Positions 52,447 to 60,342 of a stretch of DNA of 64,000 bases are shown here, piece after piece; within the stretch, counting starts at the first letter, position 1, and every line of letters begins with the position of its first letter. Made by a program: the position numbers and the translations under genes. The notes beneath the pieces are model-generated. The model made no database searches, was not told the origin of the DNA, and saw nothing but the letters and a program-made list of their open reading frames with translations. Source of the DNA: Guptibacillus algicola (GTDB lineage Bacteria; Bacillota; Bacilli; Bacillales; Guptibacillaceae); assembly GCF_020171805.1 (NCBI RefSeq), contig NZ_JAIVAF010000007.1, positions 62,001 through 126,000 of the forward strand, in the 5' to 3' direction.

Positions 52447-53832
52447 TTGAAGAATAAAACAGAAGGGACGGCACTTGCTATAGGGCAAACCGTTCCTCTC
52501 ACAATAAAAAGATTAGGCATTAATGGTGAAGGGGTCGGATTCTTTAAACGTACAGTCGTCTTTGTGCCAGGAGCTTTGCCGAATGAAGAAATCACTGCAG
52601 AAATTACGCGCGTTTTCCCAAACCGTGCAGAAGCAAGGGTCAAACGCTTAAGGAAAAAGTCCCCTGAACGGGTTACGCCTCCTTGTCCAGTATATGAAGA
52701 ATGTGGTGGGTGTCAGCTTCAACATTTAAGTTACAAAGGGCAATTGAAAGAGAAAAGGGATGTAGTGGTTCAAGCATTCGAACGCTATACAAAAAATAAT
52801 AAGAAGCTAACTGTCAATTCTGTAATAGGGATGGAAGACCCATGGGATTACAGGAATAAAAGTCAGCTTCAAGTAAGGAAACAAAAAGGTAAAGTGATTG
52901 CTGGACTATACGGAGCAGGCTCTCATGAACTTGTTGAGTTAACGAACTGTCTTGTGCAACACCCTGACACAAACCGTGTGACAAAGCAGGTCGTTAAGGT
53001 TTTAGAAGATCTCAACCTTTCAATTTATAATGGAAAGAAAGGCCTCATCCGAACAATAGTTACAAGAGTAGGGTTTGAAACGGGACAAATCCAGCTTGTT
53101 CTCGTAACGTCAGAAGAGAAAATACCTAGACAGTCACTATTAGTTAAGGAATTAAAAAAGAGACTCCCAGATGTTATCTCGATTATGCAGAACGTCAATG
53201 GTAAGAAGACATCACTTATATTTGGAGATGAAACAAACCTTCTTGATGGAGAAGAGGTTATTCAAGAATCCCTCGGTGATTTAAATTTTGAACTGTCAGC
53301 TCGAGCTTTTTTTCAATTAAATCCTATACAGACTGTGAAGTTATATGATGAAGTGAAAAAAGCCGCGAAGTTGTCAGGTCGTGAGAATGTAATCGATGCT
53401 TATTGTGGTGTAGGCACAATCGGATTATGGCTTGTAAACGATGCGAAAGAAGTAAGAGGAATGGACGTAATTGAAGAATCCATTGTTGATGCGAGAGAGA
53501 ATGCAAAGAAACATGGGTTTGAAGGTAAGATGAAATACGAAGTAGGAAAAGCAGAAGACCTTGTACCGACATGGATCAAGAATGGATTCAAACCTGATGT
53601 TATCATTGTGGATCCACCTCGCACTGGTTGTGACGATAGATTGTTATCCACAATGGTAAAAGCAAAACCAGAGCGAATTGTTTACGTCTCTTGCAATCCA
53701 TCCACATTAGCTAAAAATGCTGATTTTCTCGAGCGTAAGGGTTATGAGATAAGCTCTCTACAGCCGGTAGATATGTTTCCACAGACTGCTCACGTGGAGG
53801 TTGTAGCTGTTTTTCATAAAAAGAAGAAATAA
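52447..53832 (+). CDS. yfjO: 23S rRNA (uracil-5)-methyltransferase, RlmCD/YfjO type
   Basis: A 461-aa RNA m5U methyltransferase. A TRAM domain (residues 10-70, [27 protein letters not shown] cut as [12 protein letters not shown]) precedes iron-sulfur cysteines in [15 protein letters not shown], then the SAM motif [29 protein letters not shown], and the catalytic cysteine in [14 protein letters not shown]. subtilis has RlmCD (YefA) and the paralogue YfjO; position next to yfjP argues for YfjO. TTG start with AGGAGAG upstream. Confidence 0.85.
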   Translation: MKNKTEGTALAIGQTVPLTIKRLGINGEGVGFFKRTVVFVPGALPNEEITAEITRVFPNRAEARVKRLRKKSPERVTPPCPVYEECGGCQLQHLSYKGQLKEKRDVVVQAFERYTKNNKKLTVNSVIGMEDPWDYRNKSQLQVRKQKGKVIAGLYGAGSHELVELTNCLVQHPDTNRVTKQVVKVLEDLNLSIYNGKKGLIRTIVTRVGFETGQIQLVLVTSEEKIPRQSLLVKELKKRLPDVISIMQNVNGKKTSLIFGDETNLLDGEEVIQESLGDLNFELSARAFFQLNPIQTVKLYDEVKKAAKLSGRENVIDAYCGVGTIGLWLVNDAKEVRGMDVIEESIVDARENAKKHGFEGKMKYEVGKAEDLVPTWIKNGFKPDVIIVDPPRTGCDDRLLSTMVKAKPERIVYVSCNPSTLAKNADFLERKGYEISSLQPVDMFPQTAHVEVVAVFHKKKK

Positions 53833-53843
53833 TACTGATGTTG

Positions 53844-53876
53844 CGATTCCACTTTTTATAGCGGAATCGTTTTCAT
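53844..53876 (+). terminator. Probable terminator of the yfjO gene
   Basis: A 7-bp stem (CGATTCC with GGAATCG, 53844-53850 and 53863-53869) with a T-rich tail. Confidence 0.6.
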
Positions 53877-53921
53877 TTTGTTTAGAAAGTCTGATTAAAG
53901 TAATCAACACTTTCCACAGAG

Positions 53922-54083
53922 TTATACACATGATAAAAGGTTATTTCACGCGTTATACACAAGTTTATACACATTATCCACAGTAGAGAGTGAAGAAATC
54001 CACATTGTAAATTGTTTATAAATTTTATTGAGCACAACGACATTTCCTGAAATTTATGCACATTGTTAACAACCTGTGGATAA
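53922..54083. other. DnaA-box cluster (six perfect boxes)
   Basis: Perfect TTATNCACA boxes lie at 53922-53930, 53953-53961, 53965-53973, 53974-53982 and 54054-54062 on the plus strand, with an inverted TGTGGATAA at 54075-54083. Two of them abut (53965-53982). An AT-rich stretch (about 54006-54030) separates the plus-strand group from the last two. Extra near-matches (TTTCCACA) flank both ends. No dnaA, dnaN or rep gene is adjacent, so this is a non-origin cluster that could titrate DnaA or regulate transcription, or it could be a cryptic origin. Confidence 0.8.
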
Positions 54084-54100
54084 TATGTTTCCACAAAAGA

Positions 54101-54128
54101 TAAAAAGGGACCTGTTGAGGTCCCTTTT
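54101..54128 (-). terminator. Terminator of the yfhD-like gene
   Basis: A perfect 10-bp stem (54103-54112 with 54119-54128) followed by T5 on the minus strand. Confidence 0.8.
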
Positions 54129-54133
54129 ATCAA

Positions 54134-54298
54134 TTACTGCTGGTCTCTTTTTTCGCGTTGGTTAGCTTGTTTAGCTCTTTCAGCAGCTTTTTGGTCAGCA
54201 GCAAATTCGTTAGCGAATTCTGCATCTTGATTTTGAGCTTGTGCTGGGTTGTTTTGAGCCTGACGCTTGTTTTCTGCTTTGTTTGGACGTTTTGCCAT
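54134..54298 (-). CDS. yfhD: YfhD-like small protein
   Basis: A 54-aa, highly polar protein rich in Gln, Ala, Asn and Lys, ATG at 54298 with an AGGAG site. The segment DAEFANEFAADQKAAERAKQAN follows the FSEELAD-type pattern of YfhD; yfhE lies directly upstream and yfhF further on, as in B. subtilis. A gamma-type small acid-soluble spore protein is the main alternative, since those share an EFAxE motif and similar composition. The role is unknown in either case. Confidence 0.55.
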   Translation of the reverse strand: MAKRPNKAENKRQAQNNPAQAQNQDAEFANEFAADQKAAERAKQANQREKRDQQ

Positions 54299-54382
54299 TT
54301 GAAATCAGCTCCTGTGAGTAAGTTTGGAGAAGGGTTTCTCCACTCATTATAATGGTTTAAAACCGATCTAATTATTCATGGA

Positions 54383-54505
54383 TTATCGTTTTTGTCCAGC
54401 ACGATCTGCGCGTTTAAATTCTCTTCCAAACAATACGTCTTGTGTTTTTGTAAGCGACATTTTCGATTCTTTGTTTTCTCTGCCTTTTTTCTTATCCAAG
54501 CTCAT
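54383..54505 (-). CDS. yfhE: YfhE-like small protein
   Basis: A 40-aa basic protein with LTKTQDVLFGREFKRADRAGQ, matching the YfhE pattern (TxxQEVxxxREFKxADRA). ATG at 54505 with GGAAATGAG upstream. It sits next to the yfhD-like gene as in B. subtilis. Function unknown. Confidence 0.65.
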   Translation of the reverse strand: MSLDKKKGRENKESKMSLTKTQDVLFGREFKRADRAGQKR

Positions 54506-54570
54506 CACTCATTTCCTATAGGATGGTACTAGCATTGCCATCAGGTATACATCTATACAGAATGGAAAAC

Positions 54571-54594
54571 AAAAAAAGTTCCTAAAAAGGAACT
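54571..54594 (-). terminator. Terminator of the GNAT gene
   Basis: A 6-bp stem (54578-54583 with 54589-54594) followed by T7 on the minus strand. Confidence 0.7.
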
Positions 54595-55147
54595 AAGCTT
54601 CAAGCTGAACTTCAATTGTGTCTGTGCGATCGCGCATCGTATGCAATAGATAATTATCGCGCTCAATCTCATAAAGGTGGTAGGATTTTTCTCCACTATT
54701 GATCTGTTGAAATACATTCGGCCATTTGTCGTTTGCCAGGGCAACGTATGGGATTTTTTCAGCTGCTTTCTGAGAGCGCACATTGGCTTTATTTATACGA
54801 AGAAAAATCGTTTGAATTTGTTTTTCGAAAAAGAGCTCACTAAAAAACGCATCTTTAGCAAGTTGGTTATAACCCTTTCCGTGATAGGGCGTTCCAATCC
54901 AGGTGCCTAAAAAGCCTGCCTGGTTTTGGATATCAAATAAATTAATAGTTCCAATCGGTGTTCCCCATTCATCAAGAATTGTTCTTGAAATGAGTTCCCC
55001 TTGTTCCTCGGCTTCGATTGTTTGTTTTGTTAAAAACAAATATTCTTCATAGGAATTTGCTTTATGACGTACGAATGGGAAGACAGCTGGGTCAACCATC
55101 AAGTCAAAGAGAACATGACATTCCGACAGGTCACGATTTTTAATCAT
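54593..55147 (-). CDS. GNAT family N-acetyltransferase (RimJ/RimL type)
   Basis: A 184-aa acetyltransferase. The N-terminal DLSECHVLFDLMVDPAVFPFV is typical of RimJ/RimL-type proteins; the acetyl-CoA region reads GTWIGTPYHGKGYNQLAKDAFF, with GKGYNQ standing for the Q/RxxGxG/A pyrophosphate loop. Substrate is unknown; relatives acetylate ribosomal proteins, amino groups of small molecules or aminoacyl-tRNA. ATG at 55147 has AGGAGGG. Its leader contains a tRNA-like fold and competing hairpins, and a dedicated promoter. It is not part of the conserved yfh order. Confidence 0.78.
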   Translation of the reverse strand: MIKNRDLSECHVLFDLMVDPAVFPFVRHKANSYEEYLFLTKQTIEAEEQGELISRTILDEWGTPIGTINLFDIQNQAGFLGTWIGTPYHGKGYNQLAKDAFFSELFFEKQIQTIFLRINKANVRSQKAAEKIPYVALANDKWPNVFQQINSGEKSYHLYEIERDNYLLHTMRDRTDTIEVQLEA

Positions 55148-55153
55148 GAGTTT

Positions 55154-55287
55154 CCCTCCTGTCGAGGGCAGATTTCACCCCACCCTCGAATAATAGTATG
55201 TTGAATTATTATTCGGGGTGGGAATCGAACCCACTAGGACCAGTCACTTTGCTGGTGGCGCACCAATTGCCTTCCCATATCTAATTA
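55154..55287 (-). promoter_or_regulatory. Structured 5' leader of the GNAT gene (tRNA-like element plus competing hairpins)
   Basis: In RNA order: segment A (55222-55207, 3' side of the tRNA-like T arm and acceptor), B (55195-55178), C (55170-55163) and D (55158-55154, the Shine-Dalgarno). A pairs with B over about 16 bp with one bulge. B pairs with C through TCGAGGG/CCCTCGA. C pairs with D through CCCTC/GAGGG with a 5-nt loop, hiding the ribosome site. If A is held in the tRNA-like fold, B is free to take C and release D. This is an A-B/B-C/C-D switch layout. It is inferred from base pairing only. Confidence 0.5.
55211..55280 (-). ncRNA. tRNA-like cloverleaf (degenerate tRNA or mimic)
   Basis: Reading the minus strand, 70 nt fold as a cloverleaf: acceptor ATATGGG with CCCGAAT (one mismatch, one G-U), D arm GGC...GCC with GG in the loop, anticodon-like arm ACCAG/CTGGT with an 8-nt loop CAAAGTGA, and a canonical T arm GTGGG-TTCGATT-CCCAC. 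It lacks T33, a 7-nt anticodon loop and an encoded CCA, so it is unlikely to be a working tRNA. It starts about 7 nt after the predicted transcription start. It may be a decayed tRNA or a regulatory mimic. Confidence 0.5.
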
Positions 55288-55293
55288 TGAAGT

Positions 55294-55321
55294 TTTATAT
55301 AGTAGTTTATTTTAGCTTCAA
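55294..55321 (-). promoter_or_regulatory. Sigma-A promoter of the tRNA-like leader and GNAT gene
   Basis: On the minus strand TTGAAG (55321-55316), 16 bp, TATAAA (55299-55294); predicted start near 55287. Confidence 0.5.
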
Positions 55322-55366
55322 AAGTATCATACTCGATTTGTTTGTAAATTGATACTGTAATTTTCA

Positions 55367-56491
55367 TCAATTTTTATGAATAATTTTCCCATTTATCATC
55401 GTCCAATGAGGACGTGCTTCGAAATGAAAGGGATGATGTGACCATAAGACTAAATCTGCATCTTTTCCTTCCTCAATACTTCCGATACGATCGTCAACTC
55501 CCAAGCTTTTCGCAGGGTTAAGTGTGATACCTTCCAAAGCTTTTTCTTCACTTAATCCTTCTCTCACAGCTAGTGCAGCACAGATGTTCAAATATTGTAT
55601 CGGGACATAAGGGTGATCTGTTGTAATGGAGACTTCAATTCCATGGTTATTTAGTATCCCATAAGTTGCCCATGTTTTATTTTTTAGTTCAATCTTTGAA
55701 CGTCTTGTCATCGATGGGCCAACGGTGACACGTAGATTCTGTCCACTAAGTTCATCTGCGATGAGGTGTCCTTCTGTACAGTGCTCGATCCTTACATCTA
55801 AATTAAATTCTCGCGCAAATCGCAATGCAGTTAGAATATCATCGGCCCTATGAGCATGAATCCGAACTGGAATCTCTCTCTTTAATGCTGCGATGATGGG
55901 AGCAACTCTTGGATGCTCAGAAGGCTGAGATTTACTGGCATTGTAAAACGCTTCTCTCAATAGTCCCGTAATTCCCATCCGTGTAATCGATTCATTATTA
56001 GACTGACTATGGACTCTCTTAGGGTTCTCTCCTAATGCTACTTTAAGACCAGCAGTTTTCCGAACAATCATCTTCTCAACGTTTTTGCCGTACGTTTTCA
56101 ATACTGTCGTCGTGCCACCAATAATATTTGAGCTTCCAGGCATAACTTGTACAGCTGTCACTCCGAATGAAATTGCGTCCTTAAACGCGACGTCAAGAGG
56201 GTTTACGCCATCTAATGCGCGAACATGTGGGGTAAGCGCTTCTACCGTTTCATTCGCATCATTACCTGCCCAACCAGTTCCTTCGTCATAGAGGCCAACA
56301 TGTGTATGTGCATCGATTAATCCAGGAAGTAGATGAGACCCACTTCCGTCAACTACTGTCATTTCAGGCTCTTCCTCAATAGAAAGAGCCACTTTTTTGA
56401 TTAAACCATCTTGTACAAGAACATCTGCTTGTTCAAGAATAGGGGCGCATATTGGGTAAACGCGTGCATTTTTAATTAGTATTGTCACCAT
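55367..56491 (-). CDS. Amidohydrolase family protein
   Basis: A 374-aa metal-dependent hydrolase. LLPGLIDAHTHVGLY carries the HxH metal motif (about residue 62); later metal residues are in PVRIHAHRADDI, IRIEHC-type VRIEHCTEGH and the ITTDHPYVP aspartate region, followed by NPAKSLGVDDRIGSIEEGKDADLVLW. It resembles imidazolonepropionase-like or dipeptidase-like amidohydrolases found in Bacillus; the substrate is unknown. It lies between yfhE and yfhF, an insertion relative to B. subtilis. Confidence 0.82.
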   Translation of the reverse strand: MVTILIKNARVYPICAPILEQADVLVQDGLIKKVALSIEEEPEMTVVDGSGSHLLPGLIDAHTHVGLYDEGTGWAGNDANETVEALTPHVRALDGVNPLDVAFKDAISFGVTAVQVMPGSSNIIGGTTTVLKTYGKNVEKMIVRKTAGLKVALGENPKRVHSQSNNESITRMGITGLLREAFYNASKSQPSEHPRVAPIIAALKREIPVRIHAHRADDILTALRFAREFNLDVRIEHCTEGHLIADELSGQNLRVTVGPSMTRRSKIELKNKTWATYGILNNHGIEVSITTDHPYVPIQYLNICAALAVREGLSEEKALEGITLNPAKSLGVDDRIGSIEEGKDADLVLWSHHPFHFEARPHWTMINGKIIHKN

Positions 56492-56574
56492 TCATCACCT
56501 ATTATCGTTAGTTAGAAACAAAGATACAGTAGCTACTATATTATAGGTACCGAAAACATGAATTAATACGGATT

Positions 56575-56608
56575 TGAAAAAAATCTGCTGGCATTAATCC
56601 AGCAGATT
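56575..56608 (-). terminator. Terminator of yfhF
   Basis: A perfect 10-bp stem (56582-56591 with 56599-56608) overlapping the end of yfhF, with T7 after it on the minus strand. Confidence 0.8.
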
Positions 56609-57496
56609 CTCTAACGCATCTTTCAGTTTTAGGTATCGGAAAGGGTAACCAAGTTCTTTCGCTTTCTGGGGAAGTACACATTGTCCTTTCAAGACGATAC
56701 CACTCTTTTCACCAAGTGCGAGTTGAACAGGGGCTTCAGGTACAGGAACCCAGTGTGGCTTCTTAAGAACGTCTGCTAAGGTCCTTCCAAACTCGTTCAT
56801 TCGTTTTGGTTCTGGTGCTGTGACGTTCAATGGTCCTTGGACGGAATCGTGATCGACAGCGAAACGTATCATGCCAACAACATCTTTGATATGGACCCAG
56901 GAATACCATTGCCTGCCATCACCTAATTTACCACCCATATAAAACTTATACGGAAGTGTCATGAGGGGAAGTGCGCCTTCTTCACCAAGAATGATTCCGA
57001 ACCTAGTTAATACTGTCCGGACACCAAAATTCTGAGCTCGCATCGCTTCCTTTTCCCACTTATAGGTTACATCGGCTAGAAAATCAGATCCAGGAACCGT
57101 GTCGTTCTCCGTAAAAGATTTGTCTAGCGAAGATCCATAAAATCCCGTTGCAGAAGCATTCACAAGCACACGAGGTTTATGGTCCAGTTTTTCTATAATG
57201 GAAACGATTTCTCGTGTTGCAGAGATACGGCTGTCTAATATCTTTTGCTTCTTATCCTCTGTCCACCGACCGCTGTTGATGGACTCACCAGCAAGGTTAA
57301 TGATGGCATTTAGATTTTGTAATTGTTTCTCAGGCTGTGCATCATCTTTAAGCCACTTAACATACGTGACACCTTCTTGAGCGGGCTTGTTTTCGGGGCT
57401 CCGGGTTAGAATAAACACTTTGTGTCCATCGTTCACAAATGATTCTGTAAGGGCATTCCCAACGAAACCAGTACCGCCAGCAATCGCTATGTTCAT
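56594..57496 (-). CDS. yfhF: TIGR01777 family NAD(P)-binding protein YfhF
   Basis: A 300-aa atypical short-chain dehydrogenase/epimerase. The nucleotide motif is GGTGFVGNALTESF at the N-terminus, NLAGESINSGRW near 72, VNASATGFYGSS near 113, and a C-terminal DUF1731 domain with QCVLPQKAKELGYPFRYL. Related to cell-division-associated SulA-like proteins in cyanobacteria and to YfhF; activity is unknown. Position next to recX fits the yfh block. Confidence 0.85.
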   Translation of the reverse strand: MNIAIAGGTGFVGNALTESFVNDGHKVFILTRSPENKPAQEGVTYVKWLKDDAQPEKQLQNLNAIINLAGESINSGRWTEDKKQKILDSRISATREIVSIIEKLDHKPRVLVNASATGFYGSSLDKSFTENDTVPGSDFLADVTYKWEKEAMRAQNFGVRTVLTRFGIILGEEGALPLMTLPYKFYMGGKLGDGRQWYSWVHIKDVVGMIRFAVDHDSVQGPLNVTAPEPKRMNEFGRTLADVLKKPHWVPVPEAPVQLALGEKSGIVLKGQCVLPQKAKELGYPFRYLKLKDALENLLD

Positions 57497-57634
57497 AACG
57501 TTGTTCCTCCTAAGGTTAATCCAATTCTTATAGTAGTTATTTCTTTACCCGTAAAGAGAATCCTTTAATCCAATGCTCTAAGTTCATACAATATTTTTGA
57601 AAATGATACAATATGGAGAAGAGAGGTGATCGTA

Positions 57635-58444
57635 TTGGTGAAAATTACACGTATCACAACACAAAAGAAAAATAGTGAACGGTTTTCGATTTTTATAGAT
57701 AAAGGAAATGGAGAAGAATTCGGGTTCGGAGTTGATCAAGATGTTTTAATTCGTTTTGGGCTTAGAAAAGGCATAGAACTAAATGAAGACACGCTCGATG
57801 ACATTCAGTTTGAAGATCATATAAAGAAAGGCTTTAATTTGGCGTTGCATTATTTGTCATACCGCATGCGTTCAGAGAAAGAGATCAGTGATTATCTCTT
57901 AACAAAAGAGATTGAAGAGGAAGCTTTTCCTTCTATTATTAATAAACTGAAGCGCTACGGCTATGTGAATGACCTTGAATTTGCAAAAGCCTTTGTTCGA
58001 ACCAAAATGAACGGACGTAATAAAGGTCCTTTCATTATCAATCAAGAGTTGTTTCAAAAAGGTGTATCTCCTGACACGATCGAAAAAGCTCTAGAAGAAT
58101 ATCCGTTTGAGCGTCAATACGATATCGCTTCAGAGTTAGCGGAGAAAAAAATGAATAAACTGAAAAGCGTATCTTCCACTGAACTAAGACAAAAAGTAGG
58201 ACAAACTCTTACAGGTAAAGGATTTGAAAGAGAAGTTATACAAGAAGTAATGAATTCCATCGAAACGAACAAAGATAATGAAGAGGAGTGGGAGGCACTC
58301 CTACTTCAAGCCAAAAAAGCGGAACGCCGCTTCTCAAAATTAGATATGAAAGATTACAAATATAAGATGAAACAATTTTTGTACCGTAAAGGCTTCCCTT
58401 TTTCATTAATCAATCAGTATCTAGACGACTTTATCGATCAATAA
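57635..58444 (+). CDS. recX: Recombination regulator RecX
   Basis: A 269-aa helical-repeat protein. Three-helix modules are visible: YLSYRMRSEKEISDYLLTKE, YGYVNDLEFAKAFVRTKMN, KGPFIINQELFQKGVSPDTIEKAL, and further copies to the end. RecX modulates RecA filaments. I start at TTG 57635, giving MVKITRITTQ, which aligns with the B. subtilis start; GTG at 57638 or 57626 are alternatives. Its 3' end overlaps the convergent SDR gene by 14 bp. Confidence 0.87.
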   Translation: MVKITRITTQKKNSERFSIFIDKGNGEEFGFGVDQDVLIRFGLRKGIELNEDTLDDIQFEDHIKKGFNLALHYLSYRMRSEKEISDYLLTKEIEEEAFPSIINKLKRYGYVNDLEFAKAFVRTKMNGRNKGPFIINQELFQKGVSPDTIEKALEEYPFERQYDIASELAEKKMNKLKSVSSTELRQKVGQTLTGKGFEREVIQEVMNSIETNKDNEEEWEALLLQAKKAERRFSKLDMKDYKYKMKQFLYRKGFPFSLINQYLDDFIDQ

Positions 58445-59102
58445 AGATCTCAGGTTGGCCATCATCTTGATCTATGATTTGTTTCGCTTTTTCTGCAGGA
58501 GACTTTAATCGTGACGTGTCCTTGATGTGGTCGGTTGAAGACCAGAACGGAGTATCCATTCCTCCCATGTACACAGCGGTAGCACGAGCTCCAGTACCTT
58601 CGAGTTCCTTCCAGAGGCTTTCTGTGAAGCCTCTTATCGCATATTTTGATGCAACATATACCGTTTCATGTTTCTTTCCTTTAAGCCCAGCAGTTGAAAT
58701 AATGTTCATAATTCGTCCATCAACTTGTTTCAATTCAGGTAAAAATAGCTTTGAGAGAAAAATGGTGCCTTTTACATTCGTATCAATCACGTTATGGATT
58801 GCATCTTCATCTATGTCTTCTAATTGGCCAAATGCTCCGGTACCGGCATTGTTTACAAGCATGTCGATCGACTGACCTTCGTTATGTAACTGTGTGAACA
58901 ATCGCTTCGTGTCGTTGAAGTTCGAAACATCGCACGTATAGTAAGCGCAGGAATTTCCAGATTCTTTGATCGTGTTACATACATTCTGGAGCTTCTCTTT
59001 CGTGCGACCTATCAAAATAATATGATTACCTTGGCTTGCCCATATTTTTGCTAACTCAGCTCCGAGACCAGAGCCACCGCCAGTAATTACTATTGTTTTC
59101 AT
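58431..59102 (-). CDS. SDR family oxidoreductase
   Basis: A 223-aa classical short-chain dehydrogenase: cofactor motif GGGSGLGAELAKIWA, NNAGTG, and the catalytic Ser-Tyr-Lys in IISTAGLKGKKHETVYVASK. It resembles YqjQ-like SDRs; substrate unknown. I start at the ATG at 59102, preceded by AGGAGGTG; a longer frame adds an unrelated peptide. It is an addition relative to the B. subtilis recX-yfhH arrangement. Confidence 0.83.
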   Translation of the reverse strand: MKTIVITGGGSGLGAELAKIWASQGNHIILIGRTKEKLQNVCNTIKESGNSCAYYTCDVSNFNDTKRLFTQLHNEGQSIDMLVNNAGTGAFGQLEDIDEDAIHNVIDTNVKGTIFLSKLFLPELKQVDGRIMNIISTAGLKGKKHETVYVASKYAIRGFTESLWKELEGTGARATAVYMGGMDTPFWSSTDHIKDTSRLKSPAEKAKQIIDQDDGQPEIFIDR

Positions 59103-59139
59103 AATTAAACACCTCCTGTTATGTAAGCGTAGCATATCT

Positions 59140-59168
59140 TTGTCATACCTTGCGAAATGAACTATACT
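59140..59168 (+). promoter_or_regulatory. Sigma-A promoter of yfhH
   Basis: TTGTCA (59140-59145), 17 bp, TATACT (59163-59168), 35 bp before the start codon. Confidence 0.6.
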
Positions 59169-59202
59169 GAAGACATTAGGAACAGGATTTATGGAGGTTG
59201 TC

Positions 59203-59523
59203 ATGGATAAACGTTTCAGCGAAATGAATAAAGAAGAATTACGAACAGCTATCGCGCAACTCAGTGAAAAAGCGAGAAGGGCTGAACAAATGGGAATGGT
59301 AAATGAATTTTCAGTGCACGAACGAAGAATTGCACTTGCTAAATCGTATTTATTGAATCCAGCGAATTATACACCCGGAGCTTCATATGAAATCGATGGA
59401 GACCCAGGGTCTACATTCGTGATCGATTACATGAACGGAACGTTTGCATGGGGGTTTCGTGAAGGGAACGAAACGATCGAAGCATTTCCTATTTCCATGT
59501 TAATAAAGAAAGAGCAGCAGTAA
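59203..59523 (+). CDS. yfhH: YfhH family protein (DUF1811)
   Basis: A 106-aa protein that follows B. subtilis YfhH along its length: LRTAIAQLSEKARRAEQMGMVNE, AKSYLLNPANYTPG and DYMNGTFAWGFREG (cores quoted). A helical N-terminus is joined to a small SH3-like barrel. Function unknown. The ATG at 59203 has GGAGG 6 nt upstream. Confidence 0.83.
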   Translation: MDKRFSEMNKEELRTAIAQLSEKARRAEQMGMVNEFSVHERRIALAKSYLLNPANYTPGASYEIDGDPGSTFVIDYMNGTFAWGFREGNETIEAFPISMLIKKEQQ

Positions 59524-59544
59524 AGCTGCTCCTGCTTACATCTT

Positions 59545-59703
59545 TTATGATCGTTTGCGGGTTTGAATCTGCAAAACAATATCATTGTATGCCTGTTGTG
59601 TTTCTCCATTCACCTGATGGTGAGCATGTTTCGGATTAGCACTGGGTGATTGAAACGGATCTTTGTATTTTGGATGGAGCCTATCACGATTATCTTTACC
59701 CAT
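59545..59703 (-). CDS. YpzG family protein
   Basis: A 52-aa ORF, ATG at 59703 behind AGGAGG. The segments KDPFQSPSANPKHAHHQVNG and a C-terminal QTRK match the YpzG family pattern (SPF-SP-AN-KHA-QVNGET). Function unknown; members appear in spore-formers and may be sporulation proteins. It sits directly next to sspK. Confidence 0.7.
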   Translation of the reverse strand: MGKDNRDRLHPKYKDPFQSPSANPKHAHHQVNGETQQAYNDIVLQIQTRKRS

Positions 59704-59731
59704 AGTTTGCGCCTCCTATCGTATGTGAGAG

Positions 59732-59887
59732 TTAACCTTGTCGATTGTTGGTTTGATTAGAAGCTTTCATTCGCTCCTGAGGATGAGTGTTGGTCGTTCC
59801 ATCTGCACGCTTTGAAGAAAATTCTTCTTTCGCGCGAGGTTCACCTGAGAATTTAAGGTCTGGAAACTTAGAGACCTTCTTACGCAT
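59732..59887 (-). CDS. sspK: Small acid-soluble spore protein K
   Basis: A 51-aa protein carrying the SspK signature: [20 protein letters not shown] and HPQERMKAS. SspK is a minor SASP made in the forespore. Its place between yfhH and yfhJ is that of B. subtilis. The ATG at 59887 has GGGGAGGCG upstream, and a sigma-G-like promoter precedes it. Confidence 0.88.
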   Translation of the reverse strand: MRKKVSKFPDLKFSGEPRAKEEFSSKRADGTTNTHPQERMKASNQTNNRQG

Positions 59888-59933
59888 ATCAACGCCTCCC
59901 CTTTCGACAGTTTTATCTAAACAGGCACAATGT

Positions 59934-59965
59934 TAGTATGTGAAGAGGTTACATGCGTTATGTGA
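59934..59965 (-). promoter_or_regulatory. Sigma-G-like promoter of sspK
   Basis: On the minus strand TCACATA (59965-59959), 18 bp, CATACTA (59940-59934), close to forespore promoter hexamers; it lies 46 bp before sspK. Confidence 0.45.
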
Positions 59966-60025
59966 GAAGTAAAAAGAAGATGGAACGGAAACCGATGGAA
60001 ACACACCATGAAAGGAGGATGCCTT

Positions 60026-60295
60026 ATGGAAGATTTATTCGAAAGGCTTGCTCATAACTTACTCGAAAAGAATGACCAACTGTCTTATGGACAGGCAAGG
60101 ACGATGGTTGAACTCCTTTGGGAAGATTTCGAATCGTCTAGAGCAAAGGCTGGTAGAGAATATAAAGGCATAGATGTCACAGAAAAAATCGTTAAGCAAT
60201 GGATTGATTATTACGGTCCAGTCCTACACGATTTTATGGAGAATAACCCGAAATACAGAGGTTACTTTGGCGACGATCGAAGTATAAAGCATTAA
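60026..60295 (+). CDS. yfhJ: YfhJ family protein (WVELL motif)
   Basis: An 89-aa protein with the family motif, here MVELLWEDFESS, followed by a basic segment and VKQWIDYYGPVLHDF. Function unknown. The ATG at 60026 lies 8 nt after AAAGGAGG; an upstream in-frame ATG would have no site. Confidence 0.82.
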   Translation: MEDLFERLAHNLLEKNDQLSYGQARTMVELLWEDFESSRAKAGREYKGIDVTEKIVKQWIDYYGPVLHDFMENNPKYRGYFGDDRSIKH

Positions 60296-60300
60296 ATGAT

Positions 60301-60335
60301 AAAAGAAACCGGCTGATTGTTCAGCCGGTTTTCAT
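60301..60335. terminator. Bidirectional terminator
   Basis: A perfect 11-bp stem (60306-60316 with 60321-60331) between convergent yfhJ and yfhP. Confidence 0.85.
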
Positions 60336-60342
60336 ATGGCAT

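Noticed and set aside
54134-54298. Gamma-type SASP (sspE)
   Set aside because: Composition is similar, but position beside yfhE and the EFANEFAADQ pattern fit YfhD better; kept as an alternative.
55211-55280. Functional tRNA gene
   Set aside because: Eight-nucleotide anticodon-like loop without T33, an acceptor mismatch and no T8 make decoding activity unlikely; reported as a tRNA-like element.
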